From JAIQET01 sp035542575 (GTDB taxonomy: Bacteria; Acidobacteriota; Terriglobia; Terriglobales; Acidobacteriaceae): a stretch of DNA of 64,000 nucleotides. The notes under the pieces are model-generated. The model searched no databases and was not told the origin of the DNA. It saw only the letters and a list, made by a program, of their open reading frames with translations. This document shows positions 41,400-50,151 of the stretch, piece by piece. The stretch covers positions 1 through 64,000 of the forward strand of contig DATKLE010000166.1 in assembly GCA_035542575.1 (NCBI GenBank). The letters run 5' to 3'. A program made the position numbers and the translations under genes. Numbering within the stretch: the stretch's first letter is position 1; each line of letters opens with the position of its first letter.

Positions 41400-44300
41400 C
41401 GGAGCCCGACGCCAGGCCGCGTCGGCGCAGGGTATGGAGATACCTGCTCGGGACCGCTCTGCTGCTGTTCCTGCTCCTGGGGGGCCTTGTCTGGTACACC
41501 AGCACAGAGTCCTTCCAGGCCATGGTGCGCCACCGTCTGGTGGCGGAGCTGGAGCGCGTCACCGGCGGCCGGGTGGAGCTAGGCGGCTTCCATACCATGC
41601 CACTTCGCTTCCGTGTGGATGTGCGCGACCTGACCATTCACGGCCTCGAAGGGCCTGGGGAGGTCCCCTACGCTCATGTCGACCGCCTGGTAGCGCAGGT
41701 CAGAATCATTTCGGTGTTGGGAGCGGAATTTGGCTTCAGCCGGGTGGTGCTGGAGCGTCCAGTAATTCATGTCATCGTCTACCCCGATGGCAGCACCAAC
41801 CAGCCGCAGCCCAAGCTGGCTCAGGCATCCCAGAAGAACCCGCTCGAGCGGCTGTTCGCCATGTCCATCAGCCGGCTGGAAGTACGGCGCGGCGAGTTGT
41901 TGTGGAATGACCAAAAGATTCCGCTGGATTTCACTGCCAACGACGTCTCGGCAGACATGACTTATTCGCTGCTGCATCGGCGATATGCCGGCAACCTTCT
42001 TCTGGGCAAGGTGGATACCAGGTTCAAGGATTTTCGGCCGGTAGCCTGGACAGCGGAGGTGCACTTCAGCCTGGCGCCGGACAAGCTGGAGGTGCAGAGT
42101 CTTAGGGCCACCTCTGGGCGCTCTCATCTGCAGGCCAGCGGACAGGTAGAGAACTTCCAGAACCCGAAGTTCGATGGCGTCTATGACCTCAGGGTGGATC
42201 TCGCCGAACTGGCGTCCGTCACCCACCGCCGCGACCTCAGGCGGGGTGCCTTCGCCGCCGGCGGACGCGGCTCGTGGTCCATGCAGGATTTTTCGTCGCA
42301 AGGCAAGATCCAGGTCAGCGAACTGGAATGGCGTAACTCGTCGCTTAACCTTGCCAATGCCAGCGTGAGTACAGAGTTCTCCATTGACTCGCGGCAGCTC
42401 ACGCTCTCCCAAATCCAATCGCGCCTCTTGGGTGGAAGCGTCAGCGGCGATGCCGCTATTACCAATTGGCGCAATACACAACCGGCCAGGATCGCAAGGA
42501 GCACAAGACCCGAGGAGCAGAAGGGAACACTTCACCTGCGCATCAAGGACGTGTCCATTGCCGTGCTATCCGCGGCATTGTCCACACCCAGCTTGCCTTT
42601 CCATCGCATGAACCTTGCCGGTGCGGCCAGCGGGACGGTCGCCGCGCAGTGGAGGGGCACGCCCCGGGACGCGCAGGCGGACATTGCGCTCGATGTGGTG
42701 CCACCGCCGCGGCTGGCAGCGGGACAAATACCCCTCAGCGTCCATACGCGCGCTACCTACCGGGGAGTCCCCGGGGAACTGCAGGTTGCCGAGTTCGGGG
42801 CGAATACACGGGCTACACAGGTGCGGGCTTCGGGCACTCTCTCCCGCTCCGCTGCCTTGAAACTTTCGGTGAGCACGACGGATGTCGGAGAGTGGCAGCC
42901 CATCCTGACAGCATTCGGTGCGCCCGGGCTTCCCCTGACCATACACGGACATGCTTGGTTCAATGGCACCGCCACCGGCAAGCTCTCCGATGCAACCATC
43001 GCGGGGAACTTGCAGATCCAGGACTTCGACTCGGTGATGCCCGCCACATCCCACACGGTTGAACGGCACGTGCACTGGGATTCGCTGGTCACGGATCTTC
43101 AGCTCTCGCGGCACAATTTTGCGGCGCGCAACGGCCGCCTGCACCACGGGGAAACCGCCATCCGCTTCGAACTGAGCGCGGGCCTGCAGAACGGGCGTTT
43201 CACCGGGCCGAGCCCTTTTACGGCGCGCGTGAACATGCGCCACGCGGATGTGGCTGAGGTCCTGGCATTGACTGGATACGACTATCCCTTGACCGGAACC
43301 TTGAACCTGCGTTTGCAAGCATCCGGTACCAGGGCGCAGCCCCACGGCGAAGGCCAGGTGCTGCTGACCGACGCCACCATCTATGGAGAGCCGGTGCAGC
43401 GCTTTGAATCCGATCTGCGTTTCATCGGCAGCGAGGCCGACCTCAACAACATTCAACTGGCATCCAATGAGGCCCGAGTCAGTGGCGGCGCCACCTATGA
43501 TTCCTCTACCCGCGCCCTGCATTTCAACTTGACGGGCAAAGACTTCGATCTGTTGCGCATATCCCTGCTGCAGGCCAGCCGCGTCCGGGTCGAAGGCCGC
43601 ATGGACTTCACCGCCGTAGGTTCGGGAACGCTGGAGCAGCCGGTCATCAATGCCTCCGCCCACCTGCGCGACCTTACCGTGGATCGCGAGCGTGCCGGAG
43701 ACTTCGACCTTCAGGCCGTCACCCATGGCGCCGATCTGCGTCTTACCGGACAATCCCGCTTCGAACACGCCGAACTCACCCTCGATGGCAATATTCACAT
43801 GCGGGGTGATTGGCCATCGACGGTCAACCTCCACCTCAATCATGTTGATGTGGACCCGCTGCTGCAGGCCTACCTGCCGGGACGCGTCACCGGGCACTCA
43901 TCGGTCGCCGGCGAAGTGCAACTGCGGGGTCCGCTGCGCCAGCCGCAGGAACTGGATATCGTCGCCAACCTGAACGAGTTTTCCGCCGACTTGGAAAACA
44001 TCAAGGTTCGCAACGACGGGCCACTGCGGTTCTCGGTGTCTAACCACATGCTCAAGATCGAACAATTCCGCATGGTGGGCGAGGGGACGGATCTGTCGGC
44101 AGCGGGATCGGTCCAACTCAGCGGCGAGCGCCAACTGGACATCCGCGCTCAAGGCAGCGTCAACCTTCAGCTGATTGAGAGCCTGAATCCGGATTTCACC
44201 TCCTCGGGCCTGGTTACGATGGACGTGGCCGTATCGGGCACGGTCTACCACCCGGCGATGCAGGGGCGGCTGCAGATCAGCAAGGGCAGTGTTGCGTACA

Positions 44301-45415
44301 TTGATCTTCCGAGCGCTTTGAGCGATATCAACGGATCGCTGATCTTCAACCAGGACCGCTTGCAGATTGAGAGTCTCACCGCCCATGTGGGCGGCGGACA
44401 GGTGAAGTTCGGCGGCTACGTCACTTCCTACAATCGTCAACTGAACTTCGATCTCACGCTGCAGGGACAGGATGTGCGCCTGCGTTACCCTCCCGGCGTC
44501 AGTTCTACCACGACGGCCGACCTGCGCTGGGTGGGCTCACCGACAGCTTCTACGCTGTCGGGAGAAATGACGGTTACCAAGCTGGGGATCACACCCGGCT
44601 TTGATTTCGGCGCCTATCTGGAGCGGGCGGCGCAGTCCACCAGCCTGCCCCAGACCAATCCGCTGCTCAACCGGATCAAGCTCGATGTGCACATCGTGAC
44701 CACCCCGGAGCTGCAGATGCAAACCGCGGTGGTCCGTCTCTCCGGCGACGCCGATCTGCGGCTGCGGGGCAGCGCCGCCAAGCCGGTCTTGCTGGGCCGC
44801 GCCGATGTCCTGGAGGGCGAAGTCTACATCAATGGCACCAAGTATCGCCTGGAGCGCGGCGATGTCACCTTCACCAATCCGGTTACTACCACCCCGGTGT
44901 TGGATCTGCAGGCAGCCACGCGAGTGCGCGATTACGACATCACGCTCAACTTGAATGGCCACATTGACAAACTTAACGTCACCTACCGTTCCGAGCCGCC
45001 GCTTCCCACCGCCGACATCGTCACTTTGCTCGCCCTCGGCCGCACCCAGGAGGAGTCCGCGCTGCAGCAGGGCGGGCCGTCGGCCTTCAGCCAGGAGGCC
45101 TCCAACGCCATCATCGCCGAAGCGCTCAACGCCACAGTCAGCAACCGCGTGCAGCGCTTGTTTGGTGTGAGCCGCATCAAGATTGACCCGCAAGGGGCGA
45201 CCACTGAGACCAGCCCGGTGCGCGGGCCGCAGGTCACCATCGAACAGCAGGTCGCCAACAACCTGACTCTCACTTACAGCACCAACGTCTCCCAGGCCTC
45301 ACAGCAGATTATCCAGGTGGAGTACAACATCACGCGCAATATCTCCATCGTCGGCATCCGCGACCAGAACGGCGTGGTCAGCTTCGATGTGAGAATCCGC
45401 CGCCGTCGGAAGTAA
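41396..45415 (+). CDS. tamB: TamB-like translocation/assembly module protein (AsmA superfamily)
   Basis: 1339 residues, one N-terminal transmembrane helix (about 15-35) and then a very long beta-rich periplasmic region (AsmA-like N-terminal part, DUF490/TamB domain in the last 350 residues: GRADVLEGEVYINGTKYRLE, VTFTNPVTTTPVLDLQA, and YRSEPPLPTADIVTLLALG). TamB spans the periplasm and helps insert outer-membrane proteins or move phospholipids. It overlaps the chaperone gene by 4 bp, so the three genes form one operon. Confidence 0.9.
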   Translation: MTEPDARPRRRRVWRYLLGTALLLFLLLGGLVWYTSTESFQAMVRHRLVAELERVTGGRVELGGFHTMPLRFRVDVRDLTIHGLEGPGEVPYAHVDRLVAQVRIISVLGAEFGFSRVVLERPVIHVIVYPDGSTNQPQPKLAQASQKNPLERLFAMSISRLEVRRGELLWNDQKIPLDFTANDVSADMTYSLLHRRYAGNLLLGKVDTRFKDFRPVAWTAEVHFSLAPDKLEVQSLRATSGRSHLQASGQVENFQNPKFDGVYDLRVDLAELASVTHRRDLRRGAFAAGGRGSWSMQDFSSQGKIQVSELEWRNSSLNLANASVSTEFSIDSRQLTLSQIQSRLLGGSVSGDAAITNWRNTQPARIARSTRPEEQKGTLHLRIKDVSIAVLSAALSTPSLPFHRMNLAGAASGTVAAQWRGTPRDAQADIALDVVPPPRLAAGQIPLSVHTRATYRGVPGELQVAEFGANTRATQVRASGTLSRSAALKLSVSTTDVGEWQPILTAFGAPGLPLTIHGHAWFNGTATGKLSDATIAGNLQIQDFDSVMPATSHTVERHVHWDSLVTDLQLSRHNFAARNGRLHHGETAIRFELSAGLQNGRFTGPSPFTARVNMRHADVAEVLALTGYDYPLTGTLNLRLQASGTRAQPHGEGQVLLTDATIYGEPVQRFESDLRFIGSEADLNNIQLASNEARVSGGATYDSSTRALHFNLTGKDFDLLRISLLQASRVRVEGRMDFTAVGSGTLEQPVINASAHLRDLTVDRERAGDFDLQAVTHGADLRLTGQSRFEHAELTLDGNIHMRGDWPSTVNLHLNHVDVDPLLQAYLPGRVTGHSSVAGEVQLRGPLRQPQELDIVANLNEFSADLENIKVRNDGPLRFSVSNHMLKIEQFRMVGEGTDLSAAGSVQLSGERQLDIRAQGSVNLQLIESLNPDFTSSGLVTMDVAVSGTVYHPAMQGRLQISKGSVAYIDLPSALSDINGSLIFNQDRLQIESLTAHVGGGQVKFGGYVTSYNRQLNFDLTLQGQDVRLRYPPGVSSTTTADLRWVGSPTASTLSGEMTVTKLGITPGFDFGAYLERAAQSTSLPQTNPLLNRIKLDVHIVTTPELQMQTAVVRLSGDADLRLRGSAAKPVLLGRADVLEGEVYINGTKYRLERGDVTFTNPVTTTPVLDLQAATRVRDYDITLNLNGHIDKLNVTYRSEPPLPTADIVTLLALGRTQEESALQQGGPSAFSQEASNAIIAEALNATVSNRVQRLFGVSRIKIDPQGATTETSPVRGPQVTIEQQVANNLTLTYSTNVSQASQQIIQVEYNITRNISIVGIRDQNGVVSFDVRIRRRRK

Positions 45416-45419
45416 GACC

Positions 45420-45462
45420 GTAGCGCCGGCAGCCCGCCCCGAGCGAAGCCGAACGGGCCCGC
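45420..45462. repeat. Interspersed GAGCGAAG repeat, copy 1
   Basis: GTAGCGCCGGCAGCC.GCCC.GAGCGAAG.CGAA.GG..CCCGC lies between tamB and pcm. A near-identical copy is at 47062-47104 and partial copies at 51644-51674 and 62502-62533. All four are intergenic. Confidence 0.6.
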
Positions 45463-45492
45463 TGGTCACAGCCTCTCCGTTGTCCCCGGCGC

Positions 45493-45498
45493 TACAAT
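45493..45498 (+). promoter_or_regulatory. -10-like hexamer TACAAT, 6 nt before a start codon
   Basis: TACAAT ends 6 nt before the GTG start of pcm; no Shine-Dalgarno sequence. Probable leaderless promoter. Confidence 0.4.
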
Positions 45499-45504
45499 CA
45501 GTAT

Positions 45505-46173
45505 GTGCCTGCCGAGGTCCACCCCGACCGCTTTGTGGCCGAGCGCCAGAAAATGGTGGACTGGCAAGTGCGCGACCGCGGCATTCGTGACTTGCGAGTG
45601 CTCGACGCCATGACACGGGTTCCCCGCCACGAGTTTGTGGCCGAACAATATTGGGACCAAGCCTACGAAGATCATCCCATCCCTATCGGCCAGGGCCAGA
45701 CCGTATCGCAGCCCTATATCGTCGCGCTCACACTGGATGCACTGGATCTCCAGCCTTTCGACGTGGTCCTGGAGGTCGGAACCGGTTCGGGATACCAGAC
45801 GGCTCTGCTCGCCATCCTCACCGATCAGGTTTATTCGATGGAGCGGCACGAAGCCTTGGCGCGCCATGCCGAAGCCACCCTGGCACGGCTCGGCTATCAC
45901 AATGTGAACGTGATTGTGGGCGACGGCAGCGAAGGACTGCCCACGTTCGCGCCCTTCGAGGCCATCGCCGTGTCCGCAGCCGCGCCGCAGATCCCCAGCT
46001 CTCTCTTCGAACAGTTGCGCGAAGGCGGGCGCATGGTGATCCCCGTCGGACCGGCCGACGTGCAGGAGTTGCAACTGGTGCGCAAGCGGGAAGGCCATCC
46101 CGTGGTCGAAACCCTTGAAGCCTGCCGCTTCGTCCCCCTGATCGGCGGCCAGGGATACAGGTCGGACTGGTAG
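45505..46173 (+). CDS. pcm: Protein-L-isoaspartate O-methyltransferase
   Basis: 222 residues from GTG 45505. PCMT repairs isoaspartyl residues in aged proteins using SAM. Motifs: PRHEFVAEQYWDQAYEDHPI, GQTVSQPYIVA, VLEVGTGSGYQTALLA (SAM site) and GGRMVIPVGP. Length is standard. The start is the only one consistent with the N-terminal family pattern. Confidence 0.95.
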   Translation: MPAEVHPDRFVAERQKMVDWQVRDRGIRDLRVLDAMTRVPRHEFVAEQYWDQAYEDHPIPIGQGQTVSQPYIVALTLDALDLQPFDVVLEVGTGSGYQTALLAILTDQVYSMERHEALARHAEATLARLGYHNVNVIVGDGSEGLPTFAPFEAIAVSAAAPQIPSSLFEQLREGGRMVIPVGPADVQELQLVRKREGHPVVETLEACRFVPLIGGQGYRSDW

Positions 46174-46268
46174 CTGGTAACGATTCCGCGTCTGACGACA
46201 TCCAACTAAAGGAAGACGGATTCCTAGTCGAGTCGGCCCCCAGCGAATCACACGTGGAGGAGAAGAAG

Positions 46269-47051
46269 ATGAATACCCTCAACCGACTTTTTTGGATTTC
46301 TCTACTCGCCTCACTCTTGGCCATGCCGTTGTGGGCACAGCAGCACGCCACTTCACCCGTGGCAAGTTCCGCTGGCCGCTATGACCAGCAGATCCAGCAG
46401 GAGGTCGTCAAAGTGCTCAGCTCCAAGGATAAATGGAAGGGGATTACTCCGACCACCGAGGATGGCATTGTTACTCTGCAGGGCACGGTGAAGTTGTACG
46501 TGGATAAACTCGATGTCCGGCGCAAAGTGGACCGGATCGAACACGTTGAGGGTGTCCGCAATCACGTGCAGGTAGAAGGCAACGTGCCCGACGCGGAACT
46601 GCAGAGTAAGCTGGCCGATAAACTCCGGTATGACCGCATTGGCTTCGGCATCATGTTTAACAGCCTGGGCCTGAAGGTCGAGAACGGCGTCGTTACCGTG
46701 AGCGGCGACGTGCATGATTACCCCAGCCGCGACTCTGCCATCGCCATCGTCGAGACCACGCCGGGCGTCAAGGACGTGATTGACGATATCAATGTCCTGC
46801 CCACCTCGAATTTCGACGACGAACTGCGCATCCGCATCGCGCGTGCGATCTATGGCGATCCGGCCCTGCGCAAGTACGCCCTCGATCCGCAAAAACCAAT
46901 TCGCATCGTAGTGAACAACGGCCACGTTACGCTGGACGGCGTGGTGGACAGCGAACTCGACAAACAGCTCGCCTTCACCCGCGCCAACTCAGTACCCAAC
47001 GTGTTCAGCGTAACCAACAACTTGATGGTGCAGAACCAGCAAGGGAAGTAA
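46269..47051 (+). CDS. Exported protein with three BON domains
   Basis: 260 residues from ATG 46269, set by GGAGG 9 nt upstream. Signal peptide ISLLASLLAMPLWAQ. Three BON repeats follow (each an alpha-beta unit ending in V.G.V: GIVTLQGTVKLYVDK, GVVTVSGDVHDYPSR, GHVTLDGVVDSELDK). BON proteins such as OsmY bind membranes or stabilise the envelope under stress. It could be induced by osmotic stress; no regulatory site is visible. Confidence 0.88.
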   Translation: MNTLNRLFWISLLASLLAMPLWAQQHATSPVASSAGRYDQQIQQEVVKVLSSKDKWKGITPTTEDGIVTLQGTVKLYVDKLDVRRKVDRIEHVEGVRNHVQVEGNVPDAELQSKLADKLRYDRIGFGIMFNSLGLKVENGVVTVSGDVHDYPSRDSAIAIVETTPGVKDVIDDINVLPTSNFDDELRIRIARAIYGDPALRKYALDPQKPIRIVVNNGHVTLDGVVDSELDKQLAFTRANSVPNVFSVTNNLMVQNQQGK

Positions 47052-47061
47052 TCGCCAAGCC

Positions 47062-47104
47062 GTAGCGCCGGCAGCCTGCCCTGAGCGAAGTCGAAGGGTC
47101 CCGC
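47062..47104. repeat. Interspersed GAGCGAAG repeat, copy 2
   Basis: Near-identical to 45420-45462 (GTAGCGCCGGCAGCC, then GAGCGAAGTCGAAGGGTCCCGC). It lies between the BON gene and the UbiA-family gene. Confidence 0.6.
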
Positions 47105-47178
47105 CGGCTGTCGCGGGGGCGGCCTCGCCCCCACATCCGAGGCCTGGCTCGGATCTCGCGTCCATCGCGACACCCTGA

Positions 47179-47184
47179 TAGCAT
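47179..47184 (+). promoter_or_regulatory. -10-like hexamer TAGCAT, 6 nt before a start codon
   Basis: TAGCAT ends 6 nt before the GTG start of the UbiA-family gene; no Shine-Dalgarno sequence is present. Possible leaderless promoter. Confidence 0.3.
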
Positions 47185-47190
47185 TTCGTC

Positions 47191-48054
47191 GTGCCCCTCG
47201 CACAAAACCTGCGCGTCACCCTGGAGATGATTAAGTGGGAGCACTCGGTCTTCGCGCTCCCTTTCGCCCTGTGCGGAGCTATGCTGGCCGCCAACGGCCT
47301 GCCTACCGCTCACCAATTGACCTGGATCATCGTCGCCATGGTCGCGGCTCGTTCCGCCGCCATGGCCTTCAACCGTCTCGCCGACGCTTCCATTGACGCC
47401 GCCAATCCGCGCACTCGCACCCGCGCCCTGCCGACGGGCACGCTGACGCCGCGCTTCGTGGCCGCGTTTGTCGCGGTGTCGTGCGGAATCTTCGTAGTGG
47501 CGGCTTGGCAACTAAGTCGGCTTGCGCTGCTGCTCTCACCGGTCGCGCTGGCGGTGGTGCTGCTCTACTCCTATACCAAGCGCTTTACCCGCTGGTCGCA
47601 TTTGGTGCTGGGGTTCGCTCTCGGCATTGCACCCACCGCCGCCTGGATCGCAGTCCGCGGCTCCCTTGATCCCCGCATCCTCCTGCTCACCGCCGCGGTC
47701 ACCTTCTGGGTTGGTGGATTCGACGTGCTTTACGCCTGCCAGGACTACGACTTCGATCACCAGGCCGGGCTGCATTCCGTTCCGCGCCATCTCGGCATCG
47801 GCGCTGCCCTCTGGATCGCCCGCGTCCTGCACCTTCTGATGCTGCTGTTGCTGGTGGGCGTGCTACTGGCCTTTGGCCTGGGCAAACTGGCCGCGGCCGG
47901 AGTCGTGGCCGTGGCCGCGCTGCTCGCCTACGAGCATTCCCTGGTCTCAGCCGACGACCTGTCCCGGTTGAATGCCGCTTTCTTCACCATGAACGGCGTG
48001 ATTTCGGTGGTGTTTTTCTGCTTTGTCGCAGCGGACTTGCTGGTGGCAAAGTGA
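47191..48054 (+). CDS. UbiA-family prenyltransferase (MqnP-like)
   Basis: 287 residues from GTG 47191, eight or nine membrane helices. The first Asp-rich motif is NRLADASIDAANPRTRTRAL (about 61-80) and the second is DYDFDHQAGLHSVP (about 190); together they bind the prenyl diphosphate with magnesium. UbiA enzymes attach a polyprenyl tail to an aromatic acceptor. With mqnE in the same window, the futalosine menaquinone route is likely and this would be the MqnP-type step. A 4-hydroxybenzoate role is the alternative. Confidence 0.85.
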   Translation: MPLAQNLRVTLEMIKWEHSVFALPFALCGAMLAANGLPTAHQLTWIIVAMVAARSAAMAFNRLADASIDAANPRTRTRALPTGTLTPRFVAAFVAVSCGIFVVAAWQLSRLALLLSPVALAVVLLYSYTKRFTRWSHLVLGFALGIAPTAAWIAVRGSLDPRILLLTAAVTFWVGGFDVLYACQDYDFDHQAGLHSVPRHLGIGAALWIARVLHLLMLLLLVGVLLAFGLGKLAAAGVVAVAALLAYEHSLVSADDLSRLNAAFFTMNGVISVVFFCFVAADLLVAK

Positions 48055-48059
48055 AACCA

Positions 48060-48080
48060 GGGAGGGGACGAGCCCCTCCC
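48060..48080. terminator. Hairpin between convergent genes
   Basis: GGGAGGGG (48060-48067) and CCCCTCCC (48073-48080) form an 8-bp stem with a 5-base loop between the convergent UbiA-family and kelch-like genes. There is no strong T-run, so termination is plausible but not certain. Confidence 0.4.
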
Positions 48081-48091
48081 AGTTGTGGCAG

Positions 48092-49099
48092 CTACTGCCC
48101 CGTTAGCCTCCAGGTATCTCCGTAGACTGTGTTCGAATTAAACACATCTCCGCCGAAGATCAGGAATTGCCGGCTGGCCGGGTCCCAAACGGTTCCAAAC
48201 TGCTCCCGGCGAGGAGGGCTCTTCGCGGGCACAAGCTGCGTCCAGTCTGTTCCCGTCCAGGCCCACGTGCCGTTCTGATCGACTCCCGCGCTGCCGCCGC
48301 CGAACACCACCACTTCTTTCAGCACTGGATTGAAAGCCCCCGCGGTGAAGTAGAGTACATCGGGCTGCGTCGCCGGATTCTGTTGGGTCCAGTCCTTGCC
48401 GTCCCAGGTCCAGGTGTTCTGTACGATCCAGTTGTCGGAAATTCCGCCGAACAACACTACATTCTTTCGGATTGGGTCCAGCGTCGCGACAGCTCCGCTT
48501 CTGGGGTACGGAGTGGTTGTCGGACTCAATAGCCTCCAATCTGTCCCTGTCCACTGCCACATATCGCGCGAATAGAAACGGCCCTGGTAACCGCCGAACA
48601 TATCCACGCGCCCATTGGCCGGATCGGTGAACAGCATGGGATTGGTCGCGCCTTTGGGGACGGTGGTGGGATTCGCCTGCGTCCAGGTGGACGTCGCGCC
48701 ATCCCATAGCCAAGTGTCATTTAAGAAGGCAAATCCCAGGAATCCTCCGAACAATACTAATTTCTTGCTCTTGCGATCATAGGCCATGGCGGCGGCCGAG
48801 CGCGCCCCTGGTGCCACGGGGGTCTGGACTTGCGACCAGGTGGTGCCGTCGAACGTCCAGGTTTCGTTGAGTTGCTGCCCGCTGGCATCAGAACCGCCAA
48901 AGATCACGACCTTGTGGCTCACCGGATCGTAGGCAGTGGCGAAGCCTGCCCGTGGCGGCAGGCCCTGTGTCGGCCTTAACCTCGTCCAGGCAAGGGGTGC
49001 AGCATCACCTGCAAATGACGGAGTTGTGATGACGAGCGCGGACAGAACCAACAGGGCCATGGCCCGCGCAATCGAAGGGATACGGTCGTTCAAAGACAT
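48092..49099 (-). CDS. Exported kelch-repeat protein
   Basis: 335 residues, ATG behind a GGAAGGAT-type ribosome site. Signal peptide ends PSFAGDA. Five to six kelch-like repeats (each about 50 residues with KVVIFGGSD, KLVLFGGFL, NVVLFGGIS and W.W.G..W elements) form a beta-propeller. The function is unknown; such proteins often bind other proteins or glycans. Confidence 0.85.
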   Translation of the reverse strand: MSLNDRIPSIARAMALLVLSALVITTPSFAGDAAPLAWTRLRPTQGLPPRAGFATAYDPVSHKVVIFGGSDASGQQLNETWTFDGTTWSQVQTPVAPGARSAAAMAYDRKSKKLVLFGGFLGFAFLNDTWLWDGATSTWTQANPTTVPKGATNPMLFTDPANGRVDMFGGYQGRFYSRDMWQWTGTDWRLLSPTTTPYPRSGAVATLDPIRKNVVLFGGISDNWIVQNTWTWDGKDWTQQNPATQPDVLYFTAGAFNPVLKEVVVFGGGSAGVDQNGTWAWTGTDWTQLVPAKSPPRREQFGTVWDPASRQFLIFGGDVFNSNTVYGDTWRLTGQ

Positions 49100-49301
49100 G
49101 AAAAGGCTTTATCCTTCCTAAAGATGGACAGGCAGACCAATTTTCTGGGATGCCCGATGGAGCGGGAAGTTACATTCCGGGCAGAATGACTTGTGGGCCC
49201 AACCTACAGCCGTTGGGACCGCACCAGGAATCTGAGCGCTCATCTCAGGCGCAGCCGCCGGCGCACCCTTCGGCTACGTCCAATTGCACCCGTCCGGCCG
49301 C

Positions 49302-49391
49302 TTACTTGAAGTAGATGTACACGGCAACCGCCAACAAGATGACCGCGATAATCCAGAGGGAAGAATCACTCATTCCTGTTTTCTTTGCCAT
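49302..49391 (-). CDS. 29-residue membrane peptide
   Basis: ATG (49391-49389) preceded by GAGGAGAA at 8-10 nt, and a TAA stop at 49304-49302. The peptide has MAKKTGMSDSS followed by one hydrophobic helix (WIIAVILLAVAVYIYFK). It lies 13 bp after the stop of the MurU-like gene on the same strand. The strong ribosome site, charged N-terminus and full-length helix support translation. The family is unknown; KdpF- or CydX-like subunit peptides have this shape. Confidence 0.65.
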   Translation of the reverse strand: MAKKTGMSDSSLWIIAVILLAVAVYIYFK

Positions 49392-49404
49392 AGACCGGTT
49401 CTCC

Positions 49405-50151
49405 TCAGAAAACAGCTCGTTGCTTCAACTCCTGGGCGGCCTGCATCACATGGTCCGGCCTGCCGAGATCACGCCAATAATACTCGTCTGCCCGAAAAGC
49501 GAGAATCTTTTCTTCTCGGGCAGCAAGTTTCATATAGCAGGCAATGATGGAGAATACGCCTTCGTCTCCCATCATCGTCAACAGGCGAGGCGAAATCACC
49601 TGGATGCCGCAAAAAGCCAGGGCCTGCAACTTTGGGGACGATCGCACCAGTTCTGTCGTTCCATCTTCCGCCCTTCGCCGCCCGCAAAGCTGGCCCTGTT
49701 GGTCAAACAGCAGGTAGCGGGAGGTCTCCCGTTCCTGCACCGCCAGCGTGGCAAGCGCCTGATGTGCGGTATGAAACTCCACCATGCGTCCCAGGTCAAT
49801 CGTGCTGATGACATCCACATTGTGCAGGATGAACGGCTCCTCCCGGCCTTGGGCCTCCTCCAGAAAAAACCAGGCCGCTTTCTTCAGCCCGCCGCCGGTG
49901 TCGAGCAGTTCCTCCTCGCGTGAGACCTCAATCCGCATGCCGAAGTTGTCATTCCGTTTCAGATATTCGCCCACCATGTCGGCAAAGTGATGCGCGTTGA
50001 CAATCACTTCGCGGACTCCATAGCGGCGCAGGCGGGCCAGCGTGATCTCCAACAGCGTGCGCCCCGCTACCTCCACCAGCGCCTTGGGCCGGCTGTCGGT
50101 AAGCGGACGCAGGCGCGTCCCCAGGCCGGCGGCCAGAATCATCGCTCTCAT
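49405..50151 (-). CDS. Sugar-1-phosphate nucleotidyltransferase (MurU/HddC type)
   Basis: 248 residues from ATG 50151, overlapping the TGA stop of the fusion gene (ATGA junction). The nucleotidyltransferase signature is MILAAGLGTRLRPLTDSRPKALVEVAG at the N-terminus. The family includes MurU (MurNAc-1-P uridylyltransferase) and mannose-1-P guanylyltransferases. The tight coupling with an AmgK-like kinase points to a MurU-like step of peptidoglycan-sugar recycling, by analogy with AmgK-MurU of Pseudomonas. Confidence 0.8.
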   Translation of the reverse strand: MRAMILAAGLGTRLRPLTDSRPKALVEVAGRTLLEITLARLRRYGVREVIVNAHHFADMVGEYLKRNDNFGMRIEVSREEELLDTGGGLKKAAWFFLEEAQGREEPFILHNVDVISTIDLGRMVEFHTAHQALATLAVQERETSRYLLFDQQGQLCGRRRAEDGTTELVRSSPKLQALAFCGIQVISPRLLTMMGDEGVFSIIACYMKLAAREEKILAFRADEYYWRDLGRPDHVMQAAQELKQRAVF

